Shown: positions 16,385-24,109, counted from the stretch's first letter. The stretch is DNA of 55,790 bases from CAZMUN01 sp964569815 (GCA_964569815.1 CAZMUN010000004.1:1-55790); one strand, 5' to 3'. The notes: generated from the sequence alone by a model not told the origin. Translations and numbers: made by a program.

Positions 16385-18682
16385 TCATTTGGCCTCGTAC
16401 TCTTTCCAGAAAATGTTTTTTATTCTGCGGGCCTTTTTTTTGCCCATGTTGTCTACCTTTTGCAGGTCTTTGGACAAGGCGTTGGCAATGTTTTTCGGGC
16501 TCTTGAATTCCTCTAAAAGCGTGCGAGCCATTTTTGGCCCCACCAGTGGAAGGGATTCAACCAAAAGCCTTTGCTGTTCTTCTAGCGTCAAGCCTTTTTT
16601 TCCAACCCTCAGCCTTACATCAACGCCTTTTCCAAGCTGTTCTCTTTTTGCCACAACGTAAATGTATTGGGCTGTTTCCCTCTGAGAACCCGTGAAAAGA
16701 ATCGGGACACGGTAATTCAAGGCAATGGATGTAAGCATTCCGATTACTGCGTTTCTGTGAATGCCTCGGCTTTCAAACAATTCCTCGCGGTCCCCTTCAA
16801 CTATAACCAGTGGCCTTTCATAGGCTTCAGCCATGCCAATAAGCTGTTTGGATAAGCGGCCGTCAACAATGCTTGACAAAAAATCCGAAACAGCTTTTCT
16901 TTCTATCACGATTTCTTTTCCAGGCACATAGTCGCCGCAGTCCAGCTTTTTTTCCACAACCTTGCAGCCTAATTCCTCTAAAAGCTTTGCCACGCCAGAT
17001 TCCTTTTCCCTCAGGTCCACGTATACCACTATTTGGTTGTTGTTTCCTTCCTGAAAGCTGTGCAAAGTGGTTTGCTTTTCCGCTTTTTTCCCTTCTTTCA
17101 TTTCCTTTGGGCTTTCCTCAGATGCTTCCTCTTTCTTTTTGCTCTTCATCCTATGCAGTATCCTGTGCATCTTTTTTTCTTTTCTTATGCTGGTCCAGTA
17201 GTATGCTTCGTCGCGCGTGTTTTTTGCCATTAATATGACTGCGCGGCCTGCTGAAAGCCTTCCTGTTCTTCCCCGCCTTTGAATGAGCCTTATTTCGCTT
17301 GGCACTGGCTCGTAGAAGACAACGAGGTCCACTGAAGGGATGTCAAGCCCTTCTTCTGCCACGCTTGAAGCCACTAGGCAGTTTATTTCCCCTGTTTTGA
17401 GCAACGCGATTTTTTCAGCTTGCTCTTTTTGCGACATTCCCTTTTCAGAGCCTTTTGCTGCTTGCCCTACAAACCTTTCGGCTTTTATGCCTTCAATCTT
17501 GTTCAGTTCAGATGCAACGCGCTTTATGGAATCGCGGTAGTGGTTGAACACGATTGCACTGCTTTCTGGCTTTGAGGAAAACTGTTTCTCTAAAACCTCT
17601 TTCAAAACCCTGAACTTTGGGTGAATGACTCCCTTTTTGGCTAGCTCGTGAGACATTTGTTGGACTTGCCCTATTTCCATGCTTTCCAAGAACTGTTTTG
17701 TGGCACGGCTTACTTTGCCTTTCTTGTTTTCTTCCCGTTCAAGGTAGTCGTTTAAGGAATTGAGGCCCTGTGTTTCCAAAAGAGTGTGGGCATGGCTTGC
17801 CTTCATCAGGGCGGCGGCAGCGCTTGCCGCGGCATAGAGGGCCGTGTTTTGCTTGCTTTTGGCTATTCTGGCGCTAATGGTTTTCTGCAGTTCTATTAAT
17901 CGGCCTTTTCCAACTGCTTTCATTGAAGTGTTTTTTATTAGCCCGAACTTTTTCAGTATTTCTGCCTGCCTTTTCATAAAGTGTTCTATGAGTTTTCTCA
18001 TTGAAACGAATTCTTCCGGCAATTCAGCGGTTTTCCATTCAACCTTTATTTCATGCGAATAGGGTGCGACGTCTTCGTCTTTAAGGGCCTTTATTTCAAT
18101 GTTTTTAATGAAAAGGTTTCTGCACACGTCCTTTATGTGCTTTTCTTGGCCTCCTGGCGAGGCAGTAAGCCCCAAAATCAGGGCATCCTTGTTTTTTTTA
18201 GCAAGCTTTTTTGCAATGTATACGTAAGCGTATTCGCCTACTGCTCGGTGGGCTTCGTCAAAAACGATTAGGGAAATTTTTTCCAAAGAAATTCTTCCCT
18301 TTCTTACATCGTTTTCAATTGTTTGCGGCGTGGCGACAACGGCTTTTGCTTTTTCAAACTGCTTTGCGCGTTTTTTGAAAACAATGCTTCCGGTCAAAAG
18401 CGCTGTTTCCTCTTCTCCCAATGTTGTGAGCTTTTTCAAGGTCTTGTAATGCTGTTCGCACAACGGCTTTGTTGGAGCCAAAAACAGGGCCCTTTTTTCT
18501 GGCTCTTTTTCAAGCATTTCTGCTATTACCAGTGTTGCCACAATGGTTTTTCCAAGGGCTGTTGGGGCCACGACAAGCGAATTGCCTCCTTTTAGGACTG
18601 ATTCAGCCAGCTGTGCCTGGTATGCCCTTTTTTCAATTGTTTCTGGCTTGACATAGTTGCCTTCAACAAATTCCTTTGCCAT
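16385..18682 (-). CDS. hef: Hef helicase-nuclease (FANCM/XPF family)
   Basis: Archaeal helicase and structure-specific endonuclease for stalled or forked DNA. N-terminal superfamily 2 helicase: APTALGKT (Walker A, about residue 40), FDEAHRAVG (DEAH box), LTASPGG, VASSVAEEGLDIP and QRRGRTGR. A lysine/glutamate-rich linker follows, then the XPF-type nuclease domain with VIERKAVSDFLSSIVDGRL (ERKxxxD active site, about residues 605-625) and a C-terminal helix-hairpin-helix pair (LVESLPLVGPKMARTLLEEF). At 765 residues it is complete and both activities appear intact. Confidence 0.95.
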   Translation of the reverse strand: MAKEFVEGNYVKPETIEKRAYQAQLAESVLKGGNSLVVAPTALGKTIVATLVIAEMLEKEPEKRALFLAPTKPLCEQHYKTLKKLTTLGEEETALLTGSIVFKKRAKQFEKAKAVVATPQTIENDVRKGRISLEKISLIVFDEAHRAVGEYAYVYIAKKLAKKNKDALILGLTASPGGQEKHIKDVCRNLFIKNIEIKALKDEDVAPYSHEIKVEWKTAELPEEFVSMRKLIEHFMKRQAEILKKFGLIKNTSMKAVGKGRLIELQKTISARIAKSKQNTALYAAASAAAALMKASHAHTLLETQGLNSLNDYLEREENKKGKVSRATKQFLESMEIGQVQQMSHELAKKGVIHPKFRVLKEVLEKQFSSKPESSAIVFNHYRDSIKRVASELNKIEGIKAERFVGQAAKGSEKGMSQKEQAEKIALLKTGEINCLVASSVAEEGLDIPSVDLVVFYEPVPSEIRLIQRRGRTGRLSAGRAVILMAKNTRDEAYYWTSIRKEKKMHRILHRMKSKKKEEASEESPKEMKEGKKAEKQTTLHSFQEGNNNQIVVYVDLREKESGVAKLLEELGCKVVEKKLDCGDYVPGKEIVIERKAVSDFLSSIVDGRLSKQLIGMAEAYERPLVIVEGDREELFESRGIHRNAVIGMLTSIALNYRVPILFTGSQRETAQYIYVVAKREQLGKGVDVRLRVGKKGLTLEEQQRLLVESLPLVGPKMARTLLEEFKSPKNIANALSKDLQKVDNMGKKKARRIKNIFWKEYEAK

Positions 18683-18781
18683 AAACCAATTAACTAGGAG
18701 TTTTTTTTAAAGCCTTTCCAAGCAGATTTCCCCTGTTTTTTGCTTCAAAAACGGCTTTTTTTGGCAAAAAAAGCGATAAAC

Positions 18782-18824
18782 TTTTATATTATTTTGAAAC
18801 AAGCTTATTTAGGGCTTTAAAGCC
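18782..18824 (+). promoter_or_regulatory. Histone promoter with palindrome at the start site
   Basis: TTTTATAT (18782-18789) preceded by an A-rich element is a strong TATA box. About 25 bases downstream, at the expected transcription start, lies the perfect 12-base palindrome GGCTTTAAAGCC (18813-18824). It could be an operator for autoregulation or simply a start-region feature. GGAG precedes the ATG at 18849. Confidence 0.5.
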
Positions 18825-18848
18825 GAATTAAAAGGAGCTGAAGAAAAA

Positions 18849-19058
18849 ATGGGAGAGTTGCCGATTGCGGCTGTTGACCGCATCATCCGAAAAGCGGGTT
18901 CTGCTCGTGTTAGTGAAGAGGCTGCTGCTGCTTTGGCCGAGGTTTTGGAAGAAAAGGGCATCAAGGTTGCCCAGCAGGCCAACGAGTTTGCAAAGCATGC
19001 GAAAAGAAAAACAGTGACTGCTGAAGACATCAAGCTTGCTGTGAAAAGCGGGCCTTGA
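18849..19058 (+). CDS. Archaeal histone
   Basis: A 69-residue minimal histone fold that packages DNA. The sequence reads as three helices: ELPIAAVDRIIRKAGSARVS, EEAAAALAEVLEEKGIKVAQQANEFAKHA, and RKTVTAEDIKLAVKSG, with the RKTVTAEDI motif characteristic of the family. GGAG is well spaced before the ATG. It is divergent from hef and its stop is one base from the end of the convergent JAMM-like gene. No N-terminal tail or fused second fold is present. Confidence 0.97.
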   Translation: MGELPIAAVDRIIRKAGSARVSEEAAAALAEVLEEKGIKVAQQANEFAKHAKRKTVTAEDIKLAVKSGP

Positions 19059-19059
19059 A

Positions 19060-19626
19060 TCACTTTCTTGGTTTTTTTGCGTTGGTTTTCCACCTGCTTT
19101 GTGCAAAAAACTCTGGCATTGGCACCACTTTGACCAAAAACTTGTATCTTGTAAGCGCGGCCTTTACGCGCCTGCTTCTCTTTTTTCCCTCTTCCAGTGT
19201 TTTAGGGCGCCCTTCTGCTATAAGCTTGCTCATGTATTTGTAGGCCTTTTCAAGCTGCGTGTTTTTTCCTGCTTTTATTACGGTGTAGCCTTGAAGCTGG
19301 TTTCTGTCAGTGCATGCAATCACTGTTGTTTTTATCCCGTGGCGCATTTGGTTCATAAAGCTGAGCATGTCTCTTGCGGTTGGCGTCAAGCCTCCGCTTG
19401 CATGGGTGTGGATGAAAACAGTTTCCCCCTTTCTTGGCTTTCTTGGCCTTACGCCAAAGGGGCTTTTTTCCCTTGCTGCTTCAATAATTCTTCTCCTTGG
19501 CTTTTTGTACCAAGCGTTTTCAAACCTGTCTGGAAGGGTTTTTTCAATCTGCTCTCTGACAGAAGGCCTTTTTCTTGCCCTGCTTTTTGGGCCTTTTTCC
19601 TTGGCAGCGGTTTTCCTTTTTGCCAT
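19060..19626 (-). CDS. JAMM/MPN-like protein with basic termini
   Basis: A 188-residue protein whose centre carries H73-T-H75 followed by exactly ten residues and D86 (HTHASGGLTPTARD). This is the H-x-H-x(10)-D zinc motif of JAMM/MPN+ metallopeptidases, including the P-[ST]-x-x-D turn. The strand-helix pattern afterwards (LSFMNQMRHGIKTTVIACTDRNQLQGYTVI) also fits. The upstream catalytic glutamate is not obvious; the N-terminal 60 residues are very basic and do not resemble the normal first strands. It may be a diverged deubiquitinase-like peptidase or a zinc-binding relic. It is last in the cmk-to-JAMM run of minus-strand genes. Confidence 0.55.
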   Translation of the reverse strand: MAKRKTAAKEKGPKSRARKRPSVREQIEKTLPDRFENAWYKKPRRRIIEAAREKSPFGVRPRKPRKGETVFIHTHASGGLTPTARDMLSFMNQMRHGIKTTVIACTDRNQLQGYTVIKAGKNTQLEKAYKYMSKLIAEGRPKTLEEGKKRSRRVKAALTRYKFLVKVVPMPEFFAQSRWKTNAKKPRK

Positions 19627-19671
19627 AATAAATAGTTCTTTTTTTTCCTATTTATACCTGCTTTTCCAGGC

Positions 19672-20004
19672 CTATGTGACGTTTGGGCTTGTGGAATCAG
19701 GTTCCTTCAAAAAGCCTGCATTTTCCTGCCAGTATTTGCTTAAAAACTTTTTTTCCTTCTCATTGTAAAGCCTTACAATTCGGTATGTTCCAAAGGTTTT
19801 GCCCTTGTAGTTCTTGAATTCTTCTACAACTACTTTTGCTATTGCTTCCCAGCTTTCGTTCACCAAATCGAGGGGAATTTCGACAGGGTAGACTCTGTGC
19901 CCTGCCTTGTTGAACTTGTATTGCCCGCCTTCCTTTAAATCGGAAAAAAGCCCTTGCTTTTGGGAAAGCTTCATAACCCAGTTGAATTCGGTTTCAAAGC
20001 CCAT
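19672..20004 (-). CDS. Small conserved hypothetical, possibly DUF2584-like
   Basis: About 110 residues from the ATG at 20004 (MGFETEFNW). The core GHRVYPVEIPLDLVNESWEAIAKVVVEEFKNYKGKTFGTYRIVRLY looks like a compact beta-rich domain and recalls DUF2584 proteins of Bacillus, but that is memory-based and unproven. No catalytic motif, signal or membrane segment is visible. It follows the KaiC-like gene by 26 bases on the same strand, so it is probably co-transcribed. Confidence 0.5.
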   Translation of the reverse strand: MGFETEFNWVMKLSQKQGLFSDLKEGGQYKFNKAGHRVYPVEIPLDLVNESWEAIAKVVVEEFKNYKGKTFGTYRIVRLYNEKEKKFLSKYWQENAGFLKEPDSTSPNVT

Positions 20005-20030
20005 GCAAAAATAGGTTTGCCAAAAACCTT

Positions 20031-20735
20031 TTATTTTATGGCTTCCCACAGAATCTGCTCTTTTGGCTTTATAACTATGCCGTTCTGCGTTATTTCAAAG
20101 GGGTGCACGTTTTTGCTGTGCCTTGTGCCACGCATTTTTCTGATGAAAACGCTTCTGTTTGGCGGCATAAAGTATAATACTACTACGCCGTCTGCCATGA
20201 ACTCTTCAACGTGGAATGCGCTGAAGGCGTTTTTCTCGTTTTTGGTTTCCGAGGTCAGGATTGTTGTGCAGTCCAGTTCCTTTAATCCGTCGGTAAACTT
20301 GAATAGCGTGCTTCTGATTGTTGCAGGGTCTTCTATAAGCGAGGCAAATGCTGTAGTGCTGTCTATTACCAGCCTTTGTATGCCGAGCTCTTTTACCAAA
20401 GAGGTTATGGTTGCAAGCTCGTCTTTTATCAGGTCCTGAAAGCGCTTTTTTGGCCCGAGGCGAAGCCTTTGGATGTTTACCATGCGCTTTTCCTGCAGTG
20501 GCCTTATGTCCCAGCCAAAGCTTTGCATGTTCCAGGTGATGTTTTTTGCATTGCTTTCAATTGTCACAAAAAGGCCTGGCTCGTTGAACTGGATTGCGCC
20601 GTTGTAAATGTACTGCATGCTGAAAATGGTTTTGCATGTTCCTGTTCCGCCTGCAAGCAGGATGGTGCTTCCTTTTGGAAAGCCGCCTTCAATCAGCTCG
20701 TCTAATCCTTTTATTCCCGTTTGCACTCTGTCCAT
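20031..20735 (-). CDS. KaiC/RadA-like RecA-superfamily ATPase
   Basis: Single-domain RecA-fold ATPase of 234 residues. The opening RVQTGIKGLDELIEGGFPKGSTILLAGGTGTCKT contains the KaiC-type lead and Walker A; VTIESN and LVIDSTTAFASL (Walker B) follow, and the C-terminal FIRKMRGTRHSKNVHPFEIT is the KaiC-family end motif. Such proteins in archaea serve in signalling or archaellum control (FlaH-like), but this one is not near motility genes. A TTTATAATAAAG box sits about 30 bases before the start, suggesting its own promoter. Role unknown. Confidence 0.85.
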   Translation of the reverse strand: MDRVQTGIKGLDELIEGGFPKGSTILLAGGTGTCKTIFSMQYIYNGAIQFNEPGLFVTIESNAKNITWNMQSFGWDIRPLQEKRMVNIQRLRLGPKKRFQDLIKDELATITSLVKELGIQRLVIDSTTAFASLIEDPATIRSTLFKFTDGLKELDCTTILTSETKNEKNAFSAFHVEEFMADGVVVLYFMPPNRSVFIRKMRGTRHSKNVHPFEITQNGIVIKPKEQILWEAIK

Positions 20736-20787
20736 ATTCCCACCGAAATCTTGCTTTAATTTAGGCCTTTCTTTATTATAAATCTTT

Positions 20788-21255
20788 TCATTGGCTTTTG
20801 GTTTTGTGGTATAGGTCTGTTACGAGAACAGTTTCCGTTTTTGGGTCAAAGAACAGGTTTTTTCCCTTGAAGTCCCATACGCTTTTTGCTTGGAGTTCTT
20901 GCCCTATGTCAAAAGCCACATCGAGAATCCTTTGGCCCAGCCCGCCTCCTAGGCTTGGAACAGGCACCATTCTTTCTTTTTAAAAAAAGCCTGTCATATA
21001 ATAGCTTGTTCCGTTTGGGTCACGGTAGAATGCAAGCGGCTTTAAAACCTTGAACTTGATTCCTTTTACGGTATGGTTTCTGGCTGAAAAATACTGTTCT
21101 GCTATGTCTGCTGCTTTTGCCGGGTCTTCGCCTTTTGCGCCTTCTTTGTCCACTTTTACAAAAAATTTTTTGTCTCCAATTCTGGCTTTAAGGTGAACCC
21201 TTGGCCTGCAGCTGGTTTCAAAAAGCCTTTCAATTGAAATCCCTTGTTCAGGCAT
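20788..21255 (-). pseudogene. Kinase-like gene interrupted by an in-frame TAA
   Basis: Two short frames (91 and 60 residues) lie in the same reading frame, separated only by TAA at 20982-20980 and three codons (KER). Read through, they give a coherent protein of about 155 residues. The first part has FFVKV, VLKPLAFY and SYYMT, like an N-lobe and hinge; the second has SVWDFKGKNLFFDPKTETVLVTDLY, matching the D-x4-N...D pattern of aminoglycoside-phosphotransferase/kinase-like catalytic loops. The TAA sits in T7A5; a single change from GAA would restore it. Alternatives are two real polypeptides (an ATG follows the stop by nine bases) or a sequencing error. The kinase assignment is inference. Confidence 0.55.
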
Positions 21256-21403
21256 ATCTATTTTTTTTGCCTTCTTTTAAGGGAGCAAAATTTCTTTTAA
21301 TAACTTGAAAGGCCTTTCCTGCCTTGCCTGGATTGCGTTTCAAAAACTCTTTGAATTCAGGCCTGTAAGCCAAAAGCCTTCTTTTGTTTTCTTTCTTTGA
21401 CAT
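21248..21403 (-). CDS. Small basic hypothetical protein
   Basis: About 51 residues from the ATG at 21403, or 63 from a TTG at 21439. Rich in Lys and Arg (RPEFKEFLKRNPGKAGKAFQVIKRN), with no recognisable family. Its TGA overlaps the ATG of the next gene (ATGCCTGA), the arrangement of translationally coupled genes, which is the best evidence that both are real. It follows cmk on the same strand. Confidence 0.5.
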   Translation of the reverse strand: MSKKENKRRLLAYRPEFKEFLKRNPGKAGKAFQVIKRNFAPLKEGKKNRYA

Positions 21404-21476
21404 TCCCTTGTTTGGCTTTTTTTTTCCTTCCAAACCCAAAAAGCCTTGCAGCCCTTTTCACAAAAGCACCCTGCTT

Positions 21477-22034
21477 TCAGCGAAACCCTTTTATTTTTTC
21501 TAAAACCTTTGCTCTTGTTTCCTCAATGCCTGTTTTGCTTGTGTCCACAACAATATCGTAGTTTTTTTCATCCAAATAATCCACGCCGTAAAGACTTTTG
21601 TAGGCCTCCTGGTTAAGCTTTAGCCTTTCCTCCAGGTTTTTGACTGTTTTCTGCAAGCTGAGGTTTTCTTTTTCGTTCTGCCTTTCTTTTTTTCCTGCAA
21701 GGCAGTCTGCGTAAATTCTTTTTGCGGCCTCATTCAAGTCTATTTTTACGAAGATTTTCACGCTTTTTGGAATAAAGTGCCAGGCCATTCTTCCGTCGAT
21801 GACAAAGTTGTCTTCCTCTTGGCCAAGCTTTTGGTTCCTTTTGTCTATTTCGTGGTCTATTGATTCATCTTCTTGCATTTTTCTTAGAATCTGAAGAAGG
21901 CTCATTCCCCTTTCCTTTGCTATTTCACGCAAGAAATCGCCTGCAGAGTAATGCTTTAATCCAAGGGATTTTGCAATTCCTTTTCCCAGAGTGCTTTTTC
22001 CGCTTCCTGGATAGCCTGTAATGGTTATAATCAT
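21477..22034 (-). CDS. cmk: Cytidylate kinase, archaeal type
   Basis: Phosphorylates CMP/dCMP. The opening MIITITGYPGSGKSTLGKGIAKSLGLKHYSAGDFLREIA contains the P-loop and the AGDFLR motif of the archaeal short Cmk family; FVIDGRMAWHF and a lid with RIYADCLAGKKERQNEKE follow. The length of 185 residues is normal. It is divergent from the RuBisCO gene with one palindromic TATA sequence between them. Head of the minus-strand run extending to the JAMM-like gene. Confidence 0.93.
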   Translation of the reverse strand: MIITITGYPGSGKSTLGKGIAKSLGLKHYSAGDFLREIAKERGMSLLQILRKMQEDESIDHEIDKRNQKLGQEEDNFVIDGRMAWHFIPKSVKIFVKIDLNEAAKRIYADCLAGKKERQNEKENLSLQKTVKNLEERLKLNQEAYKSLYGVDYLDEKNYDIVVDTSKTGIEETRAKVLEKIKGFR

Positions 22035-22060
22035 TTAAATTGCCTCAAAAAGCTTGTGTT

Positions 22061-22071
22061 ATATTTAAATA
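22061..22071. promoter_or_regulatory. Shared palindromic TATA box of cmk and RuBisCO genes
   Basis: ATATTTAAATA, with the palindrome ATTTAAAT at its core, is the only strong TATA candidate in the 70 bases between the two divergent genes. Start sites about 25 bases away on either side would fall near 22092 (RuBisCO, ATG 22105) and 22040 (cmk, ATG 22034). Assigned from spacing alone. Confidence 0.5.
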
Positions 22072-22104
22072 GCACTTTGAATTTAAAGTTATTTGGTTTT
22101 TGTT

Positions 22105-23385
22105 ATGGCAAACAAAGCATATTCTGGTTACCTTAACAGAAAGTATGTTCCAAAAGCCGACCTTGTTGCGGCTTTTTATTTAGAGCCCGGCCCTGGAACA
22201 AGCTTTGATGAGGCCGCCCAGGCCGTTGCATCTGAGTCAAGCATTGGAACTTGGACTAATTTGGCTGCTTTGGACAAGAGGCTTAAAAAAAGGCTGCATG
22301 CCCGCGTTTTCAAAACAAGCAAGCGGACAGGCGTTGTTCAAATAGCTTACCCTGTAGAGCTTTTTGAACCAGGAAACGTTCCACAGCTTCTAAGCAGCGT
22401 TGCAGGAAACATTTTTGGAATGAAGGAAGTCGCTAACTTGAAGCTTCTTGACATAAATTTTCCCAACAGGTTCCTTCGCGCATTCAAGGGCCCCAAATTT
22501 GGAATCCAGGGCGTAAGGCGTGTCATGAAAATAAAAAAAAGGCCTTTGCTTGGCACCATAGTGAAGCCAAAGCTTGGCTTAAACGAAAAGCAGCATGCTT
22601 CGGTTGCGGAACAGGCCTGGCTTGGCGGCTGTGACATCGTAAAGGATGATGAAAACCTTTCAAGCATGCGCTTCAACAAGTTTGAGAAGCGCGTTAAGGA
22701 AACTTTAAAAGCCCGCGACCGAGCTGAAAAAATCACCGGCGACAGAAAGGCCTACATGCCAAACGTTACCGCGCCCTTCAAGGAAATGCTTCGCAGGGCA
22801 AAATTCGCTAAAGAGCAGGGCTCTGAATACGCAATGGTTGACGTTGTCTCAGTGGGCTGGGCTGCCCTGCAGGATTTTCGCGATGAAGACTTTGGCCTTA
22901 TACTGCATGCCCATAGGGCAGGCCACGCAGCCTTTACCAGAAACCCGAGGCACGGCATCAGCATGCTTTTGCTTGCCCAGCTGTGCAGGCTTTGTGGAAT
23001 GGACCAGCTTCATGTTGGCGCCATTGTCGGAAAAATGCATGGTGGCAAAAAAGAGGTTCAGGCAATCGGCGAGCAAATAGAGGACCAAATTGTAAGAAAG
23101 GGCCCTGGCCACATTCTTTCCGAAAACTGGCTTCACATCAAGCCAACGCTTGCAGTCTGCTCCGGAGGCCTGCACCCTGGAAAAATAGAGGCTCTGGTAA
23201 AGGCTATGGGCCCTGACATAGTTGTACAGATGGGCGGCGGCATACACGGCCATCCTCTTGGAACAAGGCATGGCTCGCTTGCAGCAAAACAGGCTTTGGA
23301 TGCCGCCATGCTAGACATTCCTGTAAAGTATGCGGCAATGAAGCACTTTGAGCTGGCGCTTGCTTTAAGAAAATGGAGGTCTTGA
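22105..23385 (+). CDS. rbcL: Ribulose-1,5-bisphosphate carboxylase, form III
   Basis: Large-subunit-type RuBisCO of 426 residues. All catalytic positions are visible: E44 and T49-W50 (ESSIGTW), N102, K154 and K156 (KPKLG), the carbamylated K180 with D182-E183 (IVKDDE), H270-R271, loop-6 K310 (VGKMHGG), S353 (SGGLHPG) and G377-G379. Length and motifs fit archaeal form III rather than plant-like forms; subtype is uncertain. In archaea such enzymes convert ribulose bisphosphate derived from nucleoside monophosphates to 3-phosphoglycerate. AMP phosphorylase and ribose-1,5-bisphosphate isomerase are not in this window. The ATG at 22105 is chosen over a TTG four codons earlier. Confidence 0.95.
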   Translation: MANKAYSGYLNRKYVPKADLVAAFYLEPGPGTSFDEAAQAVASESSIGTWTNLAALDKRLKKRLHARVFKTSKRTGVVQIAYPVELFEPGNVPQLLSSVAGNIFGMKEVANLKLLDINFPNRFLRAFKGPKFGIQGVRRVMKIKKRPLLGTIVKPKLGLNEKQHASVAEQAWLGGCDIVKDDENLSSMRFNKFEKRVKETLKARDRAEKITGDRKAYMPNVTAPFKEMLRRAKFAKEQGSEYAMVDVVSVGWAALQDFRDEDFGLILHAHRAGHAAFTRNPRHGISMLLLAQLCRLCGMDQLHVGAIVGKMHGGKKEVQAIGEQIEDQIVRKGPGHILSENWLHIKPTLAVCSGGLHPGKIEALVKAMGPDIVVQMGGGIHGHPLGTRHGSLAAKQALDAAMLDIPVKYAAMKHFELALALRKWRS

Positions 23386-23387
23386 CA

Positions 23388-23624
23388 ATGCCTGCGAAAA
23401 AGAAAAAGCCTGCAGCCGGAAAGCGACCAAAGCAAAAAATAAGCCATAAGAGAAGGCCTGATTATATGGAAAGGCTTTCAAAGCAATATGGTGTTCCGGC
23501 AAAAAGGCTTGAGCAGCTTGACTCGATTTGCAGGACCCATGGAACAAAATTGACCAAAATGCCTTTTTGGCTGATTCAAAAAACTCCTGCAAGGCTTGTT
23601 TACTGGCTTAAGCACGGCAGATAG
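23388..23624 (+). CDS. Small basic hypothetical protein
   Basis: About 78 residues from the ATG at 23388, two bases after the RuBisCO stop. The N terminus is a lysine-rich tail (KKKKPAAGKRPKQK); the rest (RRPDYMERLSKQYGVPAKRLEQLDSICRTHG) looks like a small helical nucleic-acid-binding fold. Not recognised. Its stop is one base before the MGMT gene start, so RuBisCO, this gene and MGMT form one transcript. Confidence 0.65.
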   Translation: MPAKKKKPAAGKRPKQKISHKRRPDYMERLSKQYGVPAKRLEQLDSICRTHGTKLTKMPFWLIQKTPARLVYWLKHGR

Positions 23625-23625
23625 C

Positions 23626-23943
23626 ATGCCTTACAAAAGCTTTGATGAGAAGGTTTGGCTTCTTTTGAGAAAAATCCCAAAAGGCCGTGTTGCAACTTAT
23701 AAGCAGATTGCAATCGCTTTGGGAAAGCCCCGTGCATTTCGGGCAGTTGGAAACGCCTGCAGCCGCAACCCTTTTCCGGGAAAAGTGCCCTGCCACCGTG
23801 TTGTCAAAAGCTCTGGGTATTTGGGTGGCTTTGCTTTTGGCCAGGCAAAAAAGGCAAAAATGCTGAAAGCAGAGGGCGTTTCATCAAGGGGTGGAAAAAT
23901 AGCGGATCTTGAGAAAAGGCTCTTCAAGGGCAAAAGAATTTAA
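23626..23943 (+). CDS. ogt: O6-alkylguanine-DNA alkyltransferase domain protein
   Basis: A 105-residue protein equivalent to the C-terminal, DNA-binding and catalytic domain of MGMT/Ogt. Motifs are KIPKGRVATYKQIAIALGKP, AVGNACSRNPFPGKVPCHRVV (PCHR with the alkyl-acceptor cysteine) and GYLGGFAFG. Because the cysteine is kept, it should be a true suicide alkyltransferase rather than an ATL protein. The usual N-terminal domain is missing, as in other short forms. ATG at 23626 chosen; it is the last gene of the RuBisCO transcript. Confidence 0.9.
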   Translation: MPYKSFDEKVWLLLRKIPKGRVATYKQIAIALGKPRAFRAVGNACSRNPFPGKVPCHRVVKSSGYLGGFAFGQAKKAKMLKAEGVSSRGGKIADLEKRLFKGKRI

Positions 23944-23946
23944 ATA
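23937..23946 (+). promoter_or_regulatory. TATA box of the leu leader
   Basis: ATTTAAATAA overlaps the MGMT stop codon and lies about 26 bases upstream of position 23968, giving a leader RNA that begins about 12 bases before the TTG of the leader peptide. Inferred from sequence and spacing. Confidence 0.5.
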
Positions 23947-23979
23947 AGGTAAAATAAAGGTATTTAGCAAACCAGGTGT

Positions 23980-24063
23980 TTGAAAACGGGCAAAGGAAAA
24001 AATTTTGGAGAAACTCTTTCTTTTTCTTTAGCTTTGCTTGACCTGCTGTTGCTGCTAGGATGA
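23980..24063 (+). CDS. Leucine-rich leader peptide upstream of leuA
   Basis: A 27-codon open frame starting at TTG 23980, directly after AGGTG, and ending at TGA 24061-24063. It closes with LALLDLLLLLG, eight leucines in eleven residues, using CTG, TTG, CTG and CTA codons in succession. It lies between a TATA box and the isopropylmalate synthase gene, as leucine leader peptides do in enteric bacteria. The last sense codons form the 5' arm of the hairpin at 24054-24075. The AGGTG-to-TTG distance is short, the one weak point. No known archaeal leucine leader comes to mind; the regulatory role is inference from sequence, position and gene function. Confidence 0.6.
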   Translation: MKTGKGKNFGETLSFSLALLDLLLLLG

Positions 24064-24109
24064 CGCACTCCTAGCCATCTGAAAAAAAACTTTTTTTTGT
24101 GAGGGGTGT
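24054..24109 (+). promoter_or_regulatory. Candidate leu attenuator with mutually exclusive helices
   Basis: Helix A: GCTAGGA (24054-24060) with TCCTAGC (24069-24075), seven perfect pairs, eight-base loop, its 5' arm formed by the last leader codons. Helix B: bases 24065-24072 (GCACTCCT) can pair with 24102-24109 (AGGGGTGT), eight pairs including two G-U, which would mask the leuA ribosome site GAGGGGTG. The helices share 24069-24072, so only one can form. A T8 run at 24091-24098 could also terminate transcription. A ribosome paused on the leucine codons would decide the outcome. Polarity cannot be settled by eye. Confidence 0.5.

Noticed and set aside
19099..19768. Long plus-strand frames opposite the JAMM-like gene
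   Set aside because: Translations are rich in Cys and Phe with no domain sense, typical of antisense to Lys-rich coding.
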